Assembly: GCF_029227915.1 (NCBI RefSeq)
Contig: NC_079880.1
Location: forward strand, 5,086,001-5,150,000
Source: Hydractinia symbiolongicarpus
Taxonomy: Eukaryota; Cnidaria; Hydrozoa; Anthoathecata; Hydractiniidae
Reading direction: 5' to 3'
DNA: 64,000 bases
The notes under the pieces were generated by a model. That model was not told the DNA's origin, made no database searches, and saw only the letters and a program-made list of their open reading frames with translations. A program made the translations under genes and the position numbers. This document shows positions 11,596 to 22,064 of the stretch, one piece after another (positions within the stretch are counted from its first letter, which is position 1; each line of letters begins with the position of its first letter).

Positions 11596-11798
11596 ATGAG
11601 TTTACTCCCTGGGTACTTTCTTTGTATACATTCGACTATACGGGCCAAGCCCGGGATTTACGGGAAATCGCGGGATTTCGTTTGCCGGCGATTAAACTTC
11701 TTTTAATAAGCGTCTCATCAAAAATGAAAGCATTTTTGAAAACTACAAGTCTCATGCGTTGTAGTGGTGAAAAAATAATTTAAAAAATCGTTCGGAAA
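11596..11798 (+). repeat. Representative 203-bp monomer with its internal landmarks
   Basis: This unit runs from one ATGAGTTTAC to the next. Going along it: a pyrimidine-rich stretch with TTTCTTTGTATAC; a GC-rich part with four GGG tracts at 11642, 11653, 11662 and 11672; TTTGCCGGCG; the dyad TCAAAAATG-N4-CATTTTTGA at 11718-11739; ATGCGTT followed by GTGGTG; and an A-rich linker leading to TCGTTCGG. By hand count a typical monomer has about 38% G+C and 13 CpG. SmaI (CCCGGG), NaeI (GCCGGC) and GTATAC sites recur in many monomers. Confidence 0.9.
11642..11674 (+). other. Four phased CGGG tracts (possible G-quadruplex), representative copy
   Basis: GGG tracts begin at 11642, 11653, 11662 and 11672, spaced 11, 9 and 10 bases, with loops of 8, 6 and 7. 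Each tract is preceded by C. The spacing matches one turn of B-DNA. With a relaxed loop limit the four tracts fit a G-quadruplex pattern on the monomer's forward strand. Most classes keep the pattern; class A, which reads CCCCGG, loses the second GGG run. Whether it folds is not shown by the sequence. Confidence 0.6.
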
Positions 11799-13080
11799 AT
11801 GAGTTTACTCCCTGGGTACTTTCTTTGTATACTTTTTACTATACGGGCCGAGTCCGGGGTTTACGGGAAATGGCGGTTTTTCGTTTGCCGGCGTTTACAC
11901 TTCTTTTATTCAGCGTCTCATCAAAAATGAAAACATTTTTAAAAACTACAAGTCTCATGCGTTTTAGTGGTGAAAAGATAATTTAAAAAATCGTTTTGGA
12001 AATGAGTTTACTCACAGGGTACTTTCTTTGTATACATTCGACTATACGGGCCAAGCCCGGGATTCACGGAAAATCGCGGATTTTCGTTTGAGGGCGATTA
12101 AACTTCTTTTACTCAGCGTCTCATCAAAAATGAAAAAATTTTTGAAAACTACAAGTCTCATGCGTTTTAGTGGTGAAAAAAAATTTAAAAAATCGTTCGG
12201 GAGAGATAATGAGTTTACTTCCTGGGTACTTTCTTTGTATACATTCGACTATACGGGCCAAGCCCCGGATTTACGGGAAAACGCGGGATTTCGTTTGCCG
12301 GCGATTAAACCTCTTTCATTAAGCGTCTCATCAAAAATGAAAACATTTTTGAAAACTACAAGTCTCATGCGTTTTAGTGGTGAAAAAAAATAATTAAAAA
12401 ATCGTTCGGGAAATGAGTTTACTCACTGGGTACTTTCTTTGTATACATTCGACTATACGGGCCAAGCTCGCAATTTACGGGAAATCGCGGGATTTCGTTT
12501 GCCGGCGGTTAAACTTCTTTCATTAACCGTCTCATCAAAAATGAAAACATTTTTGAAAACTTCAAGTCTCATGCGTTTTAGTGGTGAAAAAAAAAATTAA
12601 AAAATCGTTCGGGAAATGAGTTTACTCCCTGGGTACTTTCTTTGTATACATTCGACTATACGGGCCAAGCCCGGGATTTACGGGAAATCGCGGGATTTCG
12701 TTTGCCGGCGATTAAACTTCTTTTAATAAGCGTCTCATCAAAAATGAAAGCATTTTTGAAAACTACAAGTCTCATGCGTTGTAGTGGTGAAAAAATAATT
12801 TAAAAAATCGTTCGGAAAATGAGTTTACTCCCTGGGTACTTTCTTTGTATACTTTTTACTATACGGGCCGAGTCCGGGGTTTACGGGAAATGGCGGTTTT
12901 TCGTTTGCCGGCGTTTACACTTCTTTTATTCAGCGTCTCATCAAAAATGAAAACATTTTTAAAAACTACAAGTCTCATGCGTTTTAGTGGTGAAAAGATA
13001 ATTTAAAAAATCGTTTTGGAAATGAGTTTACTCACAGGGTACTTTCTTTGTATACATTCGACTATACGGGCCAAGCCCGG

Positions 13081-14426
13081 GATTTACGGGAAATCGCGGG
13101 TTTTCGTTTGCTGGCGATTAAACCACTTTCATTAAGCGTCTCATCAAAAATTAAAACATTTTTGAAAACTAAAAGTCTTATGCGTTTTAGTGGTGAAAAA
13201 ATAATTTAAAAAATCGTTCTGGAAATGAATTTACTCACTGGGTACTTTCTTTGTATACATTCGACTATACGGGCCAAGACCGGGATTTACGGGAAATCGC
13301 GGGTTTTCGTTTTCCGGCGATTAAACCTCTTTCATTAAGCGTCTCATCAAAAATGAAAACATTTTTAAAAACTACAAGTCTCATGCGTTTTAGTGGTGAA
13401 AAAAAAATTTAAAAAATCGTTCGGGAAATGAGTTTACTCCCTGGGTACTTTCTTTGTATATATTCGACTAAACGGGCCAAGCCCCGGATTTACGGGAAAA
13501 CGCGGGATTTCGTTTGCCGGCGATTAAACCTCTTTCATTAAGCGTCTCATCAATAATGAAAATATTTTTGAAAACTACAAGTCTTATGCGTTTTAGTGGT
13601 GAAAAAATAATTTAAAAAATCGTTCGGGAAATGAGTTTACTCCCTGGGTACTTTCTTTGTATACTTTTGACTATACAGGCCGAGTCCGCGATTTACGGGA
13701 AATCGCGGATTTTCGTTTGCCGGCGATTAAACTTCTTTTATTCAGCGTCCCATCAAATATGAAAATATTTTTGAAAACTACAAGTCTCATGCGTTTTAGT
13801 GGTGAAAAGATAATTTAAAAAATCGTTTTGGAAATGAGTTTACTCACAGGATACTTTCTTTGTATACATTCGACTATACGGGCCAAGCCCGGGATTTACG
13901 GGAAATCGCAGGTTTTCGTTTGCTGGCGATTAAACCACTTTCATTAAGCGTCTCATCAAAAATGAAAACTTTTCTGAAAACTACAAGTCTCATGCGTTTT
14001 AGTGGTAAAAAAATAATTTAAAAAATCGTTCGGGAAATGAGTTTACTCACAGGGTACTTTCTTTGTATACATTCGACTACACGGGCCAAGCCCGGGATTT
14101 ACGGGAAATCGCGGGATTTCGTTTGCCGGCGAATAAACTTCTTTCATTAACCCTCTCATCAAAAATGAAAACATTTTTGAAAACTTCAAGTCTCATGCGT
14201 TTTTGTGGTGAAAAAAAAAATTAAAAAATCGTTCGGGAACTGAGTTTACTCCCTGGGTACTTTCTTTGTATACATTCGATTATACGGGCCAAGCCCGGGA
14301 TTTACGGGAAATCGCGGGATTTCGTTTGCCGGCGATTAAACCTCTTTTAATAAGCGTCTCAGCAAAAATGAAAACATTTTTGAAAACTACAAGTTTCATG
14401 CGATTTAGTGGTGAAAAAATAATTTA
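13081..14426 (+). repeat. Forward monomers leading to the first strand switch
   Basis: About six and a half monomers. Most match 9932-10972 at offset 3258. The last one (14228-14430) carries the unusual AGCGTCTCAGCAAAAATG, that is CAGC in place of CATC. This variant is otherwise found only on the reverse side of the switch and in the duplicate at about 17780. Confidence 0.87.
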
Positions 14427-14583
14427 AAAAATGTTTTCATTTTTGATGAGACGCTTAATGAAAGAGGTTTAATCGCCGGCAAACGAAATCCCGCGTTTTC
14501 CCGTAAATCCGGGGCTTGGCCCGTATAGTCGAATGTATACAAAGAAAGTACCCAGGGAGTAAACTCATTTCCCGAACAATTTT
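14225..14583. other. Foldback hairpin centred on the first strand switch
   Basis: Reading back from 14377 and forward from 14431 gives two arms that are reverse complements over about 150 bases, with only about eight mismatches seen by eye, and a spacer of 53 bases (14378-14430). The arms are the last forward monomer and the first reverse monomer. Beyond this the two arrays continue as reverse complements at the monomer level. The same structure is present about 3421 bases to the right. Confidence 0.88.
14427..14432. other. Strand-switch junction 1, forward to reverse
   Basis: The forward linker reads TTTAAAAAATCG and the reverse-strand monomer reads TTTTCAAAAATG. The junction reads TTTAAAAAATGTTTTC, so the six bases AAAAAT at 14427-14432 belong to both. 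Six-base microhomology at the centre of an inverted duplication fits a template switch or end joining, as an inference. Confidence 0.93.
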
Positions 14584-15329
14584 TCAAATTTTTTTTTCAC
14601 CACTAAAACGCATGAGACTTGTAGTTTTCAAAAATGTTTTCATTTTTGATGAGACGCTGAGTAAAAGAAGTTTAATCGCCCTCAAACGAAAATCCGCGAT
14701 TTCCCGTAAATCCCGGACTCGGCCCGTATAGTCCAAAGTATACAAAGAAAGTACCCAGGGAGTAAACACATTTCCCGAACGATTTTTTAAATTATTTTTT
14801 CACCAATAAAACGCATGAGACTTGTAGTTTTCAAAAATGTTTTCATTTTTGCTGAGACGCTTATTAAAAGAGGTTTAATCGCCGGCAAACAAAATCCCGC
14901 GATTTCCCGTAAATCCCGGGCTTGGCCCGTATAGTCGAATGTATACAAAGAAAGTACCCAGGGAGTAAACTTATTTCCAGAACGATTTTTTAATTTTTTT
15001 TTTCACCACAAAAACGCATGAGACTTGAAGTTTTCAAAAATGTTTTCATTTTTGATGAGAGGGTTAATGAAAGAAGTTTAATCGCCGGCAAACGAAATCC
15101 CGCGATTTCCCGTAAATCCCGGGCTTGGCCCGTGTAGTCGAATGTATACAAAGAAAGTACCCTGTGAGTAAACTCATTTCCCGAACGATTTTTTAAATTA
15201 TTTTTTTACCACTAAAACGCATGAGACTTGTAGTTTTCAAAAATGTTTTCATTTTTGATGAGACGCTGAATAAAAGAAGTTTAATCGCCGGCAAACAAAA
15301 ACCCGCCATTTCCCGTAAACCCCGGACTC
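14431..15329 (-). repeat. Short reverse-oriented block (about 4.4 monomers)
   Basis: From 14431 the monomers appear as reverse complements (for example GGGAGTAAACTCATTTCCC and CACTAAAACGCATGAGAC). About four and a half monomers are present before orientation returns to forward at 15328-15329. In order they are class A, class G, a variant with GCTGAG in place of GATGAG, a class E-like unit with GAGAGGGTTAATG, and a cut-off unit. The same first four units follow the third switch at 17852. Confidence 0.95.
15328..15329. other. Strand-switch junction 2, reverse to forward
   Basis: Reverse-strand sequence runs CCCCGGACTC and then changes to CTTTTACTCAGCGTC of a forward class G unit. Only TC (15328-15329) could belong to both. 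The joint falls at different places in the two monomers, so it is not a symmetrical turn like junctions 1 and 3. It reads best as the breakpoint between two tandem copies of a segment. Confidence 0.88.
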
Positions 15330-17851
15330 TTTTACTCAGCGTCTCATCAAAAATGAAAACATTTTTGAAAACTACAAGTCTCATGCGTTTTAGTGGTGAA
15401 AAAAAATTTAAAAAATCGTTCGGGAAATGAGTTTACTTCCTGGGTACTTTCTTTGTATACATTCGACTATACGGGCCAAGCCCCGGATTTACGGGAAACC
15501 GCGGGATTTCGTTTGCCGGCGATTAAACCTCTTTCATTAAGCGTCTCATCAAAAATGAAAACATTTTTGAAAACTACAAGTCTCATGCGTTTTAGTGGTG
15601 AAAAAAAATTTAAAAAATCGTTCGGGAAATGAGTTTACTTCCTGGGTACTTTCTTTGTATACATTCGACTATACGGGCCAAGCCCCGGATTTACGGGAAA
15701 ACGCGGGATTTCGTTTGCCGGCGATTAAACCTCTTTCATTAAGCGTCTCATCAAAAATGAAAACATTTTTGAAAACTACAAGTCTCATGCGTTTTAGTGG
15801 TGAAAAAAAATAATTAAAAAATCGTTCGGGAAATGAGTTTACTCCCTGGGTACTTTCTTTGTATACATTCGACTATACGGGCCAAGCCCGGGATTTACGG
15901 GAAATCGCGGGATTTCGTTTGCCGGCGATTAAACTTCTGTTAATAAGCGTCTCATCAAAAATGAAAACATTTTTGAAAACTACAAGTCTCATGCGTTGTA
16001 GTGGTGAAAAAAAATAATTAAAAAATCGTTCGGGAAATGAGTTTACTCCCTGGGTACTTTCTTTGTATACATTCGACTATACGGGCCAAGCCCGGGATTT
16101 ACGGGAAATCGCGGGATTTCGTTTGCCGGCGATTAAACTTCTGTTAATAAGCGTCTCATCAAAAATGAAAACATTTTTGAAAACTACAAGTCTCATGCGT
16201 TGTAGTGGTGAAAAAATAATTTAAAAAATCGTTCGGAAAATGAGTTTACTCCCTGGGTACTTTCTTTGTATACTTTTTACTATACGGGCCGAGTCCGGGG
16301 TTTACGGGAAATGGCGGTTTTTCGTTTGCCGGCGATTACACTTCTTTTATTCAGCGTCTCATCAAAAATGAAAACATTTTTAAAAACTACAAGTCTCATG
16401 CGTTTTAGTGGTGAAAAGATAATTTAAAAAATCGTTTTGGAAATGAGTTTACTCACAGGGTACTTTCTTTGTATACATTCAACTATACGGGCCAAGCCCG
16501 GGATTTACGGGAAATCGCTGGTTTTCGTTTGCTGGCGATTAAACCACTTTCATTAAGCGTCTCATCAAAAATGAAAACATTTTTGAAAACTAAAAGTCTT
16601 ATGCGTTTTAGTGGTGAAAAAATAATTTAAAAAATCGTTCTGGAAATGAATTTACTCACTGGGTACTTTCTTTGTATACATTCGACTATACGGGCCAAGA
16701 CCGGGATTTACGGGAAATCGCGGGTTTTCGTTTTCCGGCGATTAAACCTCTTTCATTAAGCGTCTCATCAAAAATGAAAACATTTTTGAAAACTACAAGT
16801 CTCATGCGTTTTAGTGGTGAAAAAAAAATTTAAAAAATCGTTAGGGAAATGAGTTTACTCCCTGGGTACTTTCTTTGTATATATTCGACTATACGGGCCA
16901 AGCCCCGGATTTACGGGAAAACGCGGGATTTCGTTTGCCGGCGATTAAACCTCTTTCATTAAGCGTCTCATCAATAATGAAAATATTTTTGAAAACTACA
17001 AGTCTCATGCGTTTTAGTGGTGAAAAAATAATTTAAAAAATCGTTCGGGAAATGAGTTTACTCCCTGGGTACTTTCTTTGTATACTTTTGACTATACGGG
17101 CCGAGTCCGCGATTTACGGGAAATCGCGGATTTTCGTTTGCCGGCGATTAAACTTCTTTTATTCAGCGTCCCATCAAATATGAAAATATTTTTGAAAACT
17201 ACAAGTCTCATGCGTTTTAGTGGTGAAAAGATAATTTAAAAAATCGTTTTGGAAATGAGTTTACTCACAGGATACTTTCTTTGTATACATTCGACTATAC
17301 GGGCCAAGCCCGGGATTTACGGGAAATCGCGGGTTTTCGTTTGCTGGCGATTAAACCACTTTCATTAAGCGTCTCATCAAAAATGAAAACTTTTCTGAAA
17401 ACTACAAGTCTCATGCGTTTTAGTGGTAAAAAAATAATTTAAAAAATCGTTCGGGAAATGAGTTTACTCACAGGGTACTTTCTTTGTATACATTCGACTA
17501 CACGGGCCAAGCCCGGGATTTACGGGAAATCGCAGGATTTCGTTTGCCGGCGAATAAACTTCTTTCATTAACCATCTCATCAAAAATGAAAACATTTTTG
17601 AAAACTTCAAGTCTCATGCGTTTTTGTGGTGAAAAAAAAAATTAAAAAATCGTTCGGGAACTGAGTTTACTCCCTGGGTACTTTCTTTGTATACATTCGA
17701 CTATACGGGCCAAGCCCGGGATTTACGGGAAATCGCGGGATTTCGTTTGCCGGCGATTAAACCTCTTTTAATAAGCGTCTCAGCAAAAATGAAAACATTT
17801 TTGAAAACTACAAGTTTCATGCGATTTAGTGGTGAAAAAATAATTTAAAAA
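15330..17851 (+). repeat. Second forward block between two reverse blocks
   Basis: About 12.4 forward monomers. They are a paralogous copy of roughly 12110-14430: the offset is 3223 at the left end, and becomes a steady 3421 after a 5-bp length difference and one extra monomer (15393-15595 repeated at 15595-15797). From about 12600/16021 to the switch the two copies run side by side with only scattered differences. The block therefore looks like the start of the second copy of a tandem duplication that carried the inversion junction. Confidence 0.93.
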
Positions 17852-17853
17852 AT
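17848..17853. other. Strand-switch junction 3, a copy of junction 1
   Basis: The same TTTAAAAAATGTTTTC joint as junction 1, exactly 3421 bases to the right, with the same flanks (GCGATTTAGTGGTG before it, class A reverse unit after it). Small differences between the two copies, such as TTTCATGAACAAT here against TTTCCCGAACAAT at about 14570, show that the copies have since diverged. Confidence 0.93.
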
Positions 17854-18100
17854 GTTTTCATTTTTGATGAGACGCTTAATGAAAGAGGTTTAATCGCCGG
17901 CAAACGAAATCCCGCGTTTTCCCGTAAATCCGGGGCTTGGCCCGTATAGTCGAATGTATACAAAGAAAGTACCCAGGGAGTAAACTCATTTCATGAACAA
18001 TTTTTCAAATTTTTTTTTCACCACTAAAACGCATGAGACTTGTAGTTTTCAAAAATGTTTTCATTTTTGATGAGACGCTGAGTAAAAGAAGTTTAATCGC

Positions 18101-21100
18101 CCTCAAACGAAAATCCGCGATTTCCCGTAAATCCCGGACTCGGCCCGTATAGTCCAAAGTATACAAAGAAAGTACCCAGGGAGTAAACTCATTTCCCGAA
18201 CGATTTTTTAAATTATTTTTTCACCACTAAAACGCATGAGACTTGTAGTTTTCAAAAATGTTTTCATTTTTGCTGAGACGCTTATTAAAAGAGGTTTAAT
18301 CGCCGGCAAACAAAATCCCGCGATTTCCCGTAAATCCCGGGCTTGGCCGGTATAGTCGAATGTATACAAAGAAAGTACCCAGGGAGTAAACTCATTTCCC
18401 GAACGATTTTTTAATTTTTTTTTTCACCACAAAAACGCATGAGACTTGAAGTTTTCAAAAATGTTTTCATTTTTGATGAGAGGGTTAATGAAAGAAGTTT
18501 AATCGCCGGCAAACGAAATCCCGCGATTTCCCGTAAATCCCGGGCTTGGCCCGTGTAGTCGAATGTATACAAAGAAAGTACCCTGTGAGTAAACTCATTT
18601 CCCGAACGATTTTTTAAATTATCTTTTCACCACTAAAACGCATGAGACTTGTAGTTTTTAAAAATGTTTTCATTTTTGATGAGACGCTGAATAAAAGAAG
18701 TTTAATCGACGGCAAACGAAAACCCGCCATTTCCCGTAAACCCCGGACTCGACCCGTATAGTCAAAAGTATGCAAAGAAAGTACCCAGGGAGTAAACTCA
18801 TTTCCCGAACGATTTTTTATATTATTTTCTTTACCACTAAACGCATGAGACTTGTAGTTTTCAAAAATATTTTCATATTTGATGGGACGCTGAATAAAAG
18901 AAGTTTAATCGCCGGCAAACGAAAATCCGCGATTTCCCGTAAATTCCGGACTCGGCCCGTATAGTCAAAAGTATACAAAGAAAGTACCCAGGGAGTAAAC
19001 TCATTTCCCGAACGATTTTTTAAATTATTTTTTCACCACTAAAACGCATGAGACTTGTAGTTTTCAAAAATGTTTTCATTTTTGATGAGACGCTTAATGA
19101 AAGAGGTTTAATCGCCGGCAAACGAAATCCCGCGTTTTCCCGTAAATCCGGGGCTTGGCCCGTATAGTCGAATATATACAAAGAAAGTACCCAGGGAGTA
19201 AACTCATTTCCCGAACGATTTTTTAAATTTTTCTTTCACCACTAAAACGCATGAGACTTGTAGTTTTCAAAAATGTTTTCATTTTTGATGAGACGCTTAA
19301 TGAAAGAGGTTTAATCGCCGGAAAAAGAAAACCCGCGATTTTCCGTAAATCCCGGTCTTGGCCCGTATAGTCGAATGTATACAAAGAAAGTACCCAGTGA
19401 GTAAACTCATTTCCAGAACGATTTTTTAAATTATTTTTTCACCACTAAAACGCATAAGACCTTTAGTTTTCAAAAATGTTTTCATTTTTGATGAGACGCT
19501 TAATGAAAGAAGTTTAATCGCCCTCAAACGAAAATCCGCGATTTCCCGTAAATCCCGGACTCGGCCCGTATAGTCCAAAGTATACAAAGAAAGTACCCAG
19601 GGAGTAAACTCATTTCCCGAACGATTTTTTAAATTATTTTTTCACCACTAAAACGCATGAGACTTGTAGTTTTCAAAAATGTTTTCATTTTTGCTGAGAC
19701 GCTTATTAAAAGAGGTTTAATCGCCGGCAAACGAAATCCCGCGATTTCCCGTAAATCCCGGGCTTGGCCCGTATAGTCGAATGCATACAAAGAAAGTACC
19801 CAGGGAGTAAACTCATTTCCCGAACGATTTTTTAATTTTTTTTTTCACCACAAAAACGCATGAGACTTGAAGTTTTCAAAAATGTTCTCATTTTTGATGA
19901 GAGGGTTAATGAAGGAAGTTTAATCGCCGGCAAACGAAATCCCGCGATTTCCCGTAAATCCCGGGCTTGTCCCGTGTAGTCGAATGTATACAAAGAAAGT
20001 ACCCTGTGAGTAAACTCATTTCCCGAACGATTTTTTAAATTATTTTTTTACCACTAAAACGCATGAGACTTGTAGTTTTTAAAAATGTTTTCATTTTTGA
20101 TGAGACGCTGAATAAAAGAAGTTTAATCGCCGGCAAACGAAATCTCGCGATTTCCCGTAAATCCCGGGCTTGGCCCGTATAGTCGAATGTATACAAAGAA
20201 AGTATCCTGTGAGTAAACTCATTTCCAAAACGATTTTTTAAATTATCTTTTCACCACTAAAACGCATGAGACTTGTAGTTTTTAAAAATGTTTTCATTTT
20301 TGATGAGACGCTGAATAAAAGAAGTTTAATCGACGGCAAACGAAAACCCGCCATTTCCCGTAAACCCCGGACTCGACCTGTATAGTCAAAAGTATACAAA
20401 GAAAGTACCCTGGGAGTAAACTCATTTCCCGAACGATTTTTTATATTATTTTCTTTACCACTAAACGCATGAGACTTGTAGTTTTCAAAAATATTTTCAT
20501 ATTTGATGGGACGCTGAATAAAAGAAGTTTAATCGCCAGCAAACGAAAATCCGCGATTTCCCGTAAATCCCGGACTCGGCCCGTATAGTCAAAAGTATAC
20601 AAAGAAAGTACCCAGGGAGTAAACTCATTTCCCGAACGATTTTTTAAATTATTTTTTCACCACTAAAACGCATGAGACTTGTAGTTTTCAAAAATGTTTT
20701 CATTTTTGATGACACGCTTAATGAAAGAGGTTTAATCGCCGGCAAAAGAAATCCCGCGTTTTCCCGTAAATCCGGGGCTGGGCCCGTATAGTCGAATATA
20801 TACAAAGAAAGTACCCAGGGAGTAAACTCATTTTCCGAACGATTTTTTAAATTTTTCTTTCACCACTAAAACGCATGAGACTTGTAGTTTTCAAAAATGT
20901 TTTCATTTTTGATGAGACGCTTAATGAAAGAGGTTTAATCGCCGGAAAACGAAAACCCGCGATTTCCCGTAAATCCCGGTCTTGGCCCGTATAGTCGAAT
21001 GTATACAAAGAAAGTACCCAGTGAGTAAACTCATTTCCAGAACGATTTTATAAATTATTTTTTCACCACTAAAACGCATGAGACTTTTAGTTTTCAAAAA
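18101..21100 (-). repeat. Two related 7- to 8-monomer units
   Basis: CCTCAAACG at 18101 recurs at 19522 (offset 1421, seven monomers). Further right the class C unit at about 18781 recurs at 20405 (offset 1624, eight monomers). The second copy has thus gained one monomer near 20040-20240. Class C linkers (TATATTATTTTCTTTACC on this strand) are at about 18817 and 20440. No gene seen. Confidence 0.78.
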
Positions 21101-22064
21101 TGTTTTCATTTTTGATGAGACGCTTAATGAAAGTGGTTTAATCGCCAGCAAACGAAAACCCGCGATTTCCCGTAAATCCCGGGCTTGGCCCGTTTAGTCG
21201 AATGTATACAAAGAAAGTACCCTGTGAGTAAACTCATTTCCAAAACGATTTTTTAAATTATCTTTTCGCCACTAAAACGCATGAGACTTGTAGTTTTTAA
21301 AAATGTTTTCATTTTTGATGAGACGCTGAATAAAAGAAGTTTAATCGACGGCAAACGAAAACCCGCCATTTCCCGTAAACCCCGGACTCGGCCCGTATAG
21401 TCAAAAGTATACAAAGAAAGTACCCAGGGAGTAAACTCATTTTCCGAACGATTTTTTAAATTATTTTTTCACCACTACAACGCATGAGACTTGTAGTTTT
21501 CAAAAATGTTTTCATTTTTGATGACACGCTTATTAAAAGATGTTTAATCGCCGGCAAACGAAATCCCGCGATTTCCCGTAAATCCCGGGCTTGACCCGTA
21601 TAGTCGAATGTATACAAAGAAAGTACCCAGGGAGTAAACTCATTTCCCGAACGATTTTTTTTTTTTTTTTTTTCACCACTAAAACGCATGAGACTTGAAG
21701 TTTTCAAAAATGTTTTCATTTTTGATGAGACGGTTAATGAAAGAAGTTTAATCGCCGGCAAACGAAATCCCGCGATTTCCCGTAAATCGCGGGCTTGGCC
21801 CGCATAGTCGAATGTATACAAAGAAAGTACCCAGTGAGTAAACTCATTTCCCGAACGAATTTTTAATTATTTTTTGTCACCACTAAAACGCATGAGACTT
21901 GTAGTTTTCAAAAATGTTTTCATTTTTGATGAGACGCTTAATGAAAGAGGTTTAATCGCCGGCAAACGAAATCCCGCGTTTTCCCGTAAATCCGGGGCTT
22001 GGCCCGTATAGTCGAATGTATACAAAGAAAGTACCCAGGGAGTAAACTCATTTCCCGAACGATT
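21100..22064 (-). repeat. Five-monomer unit repeated into the next block (offset about 1016)
   Basis: CAAAACGATTTTTTAAATT followed by TATCTTTTCGCC, a rare CGCC in place of CACC, is at 21241 and again at 22257. The monomers between them recur with small changes. The 5-monomer step is 1015 bases plus a change in a T run. Confidence 0.78.
21655..21673. repeat. 19-base T run in the monomer linker
   Basis: The linker here is a pure run of 19 T (A on the monomer strand), replacing the usual mixed A/T linker. It is the longest homopolymer I see in the window. The equivalent linkers in neighbouring copies (about 22673 and 24295) read TTTTTTAATTTTTTTTTT. Slippage from that form would explain it; a sequencing error is possible. 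Confidence 0.85.

Larger units (their letters stand above)
11041..13080 (+). repeat. 1020-bp pentamer HOR, two identical copies
   Basis: 11041-12060 and 12061-13080 appear identical by eye. The period is five monomers plus 5 bases, because one unit in each copy carries a 5-base insertion giving GGGAGAGATAATGAG (at about 11180 and 12200). Other private marks repeat at +1020: GATTCACGGAAAATCG, GCTCGCAATTTACGG, GCGTTTACAC and ATGAAAGCATT. The 5-base insertion keeps one reading frame open through two monomers, which is why a 121-codon frame appears twice here; I do not think it is coding. Confidence 0.93.
1..14430 (+). repeat. Forward arm of the satellite array
   Basis: Every monomer from 1 to the switch at 14427-14432 reads in the same direction, which I define as forward (GC-rich half, then the dyad, then GTGGTGAAAA linker). 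It contains several separate higher-order repeat blocks, described individually. No gene or unique sequence lies inside it. Confidence 0.97.
11908..18749. repeat. Tandem segmental duplication carrying the inversion junction (offset 3421)
   Basis: Marks in 12601-14600 recur 3421 bases later: ACTTTTTACTATACGG (12851 and 16272), TTCTGGAAATGAAT (about 13217 and 16638), and the junction itself. The first four reverse monomers also match (14431-15190 with 17852-18611). At the left end the copies differ by one extra monomer and a 5-base insertion. At the right end the fifth reverse monomer differs, being class F-like at 15190-15329 and class C-like at 18612-18749. Edges are therefore approximate. 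Confidence 0.88.

Noticed and set aside
11671-11690. CENP-B box candidate in TTTCGTTTGCCGGCGAT
   Set aside because: It matches the 17-base CENP-B consensus at about 10 positions, but the essential core (TTCG, four bases, A, two bases, CGGG) is not met because the central A and CGGG are missing. TCGTTCGGGAAATGAG has TTCG and the A but not the final CGGG.
14225-14583. Terminal inverted repeats of a transposon
   Set aside because: The inverted arms are ordinary satellite monomers, no transposase or target duplication is seen, and the material between and outside the arms is the same satellite.
14516-14731. Frames overlapping on opposite strands around the strand switch
   Set aside because: They are the reverse-strand reading of the same monomer and arise from the inversion.
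16840-16850. Telomere-like TTAGGG in CGTTAGGGAAATG
   Set aside because: A single base change of the usual CGTTCGGGAAATG; it is not tandemly repeated.
18890-18910. AATAAA polyadenylation signals and TATA-like GTATAC or TATATAC
   Set aside because: They recur in monomer after monomer without any gene, so they are simply part of the repeat sequence.
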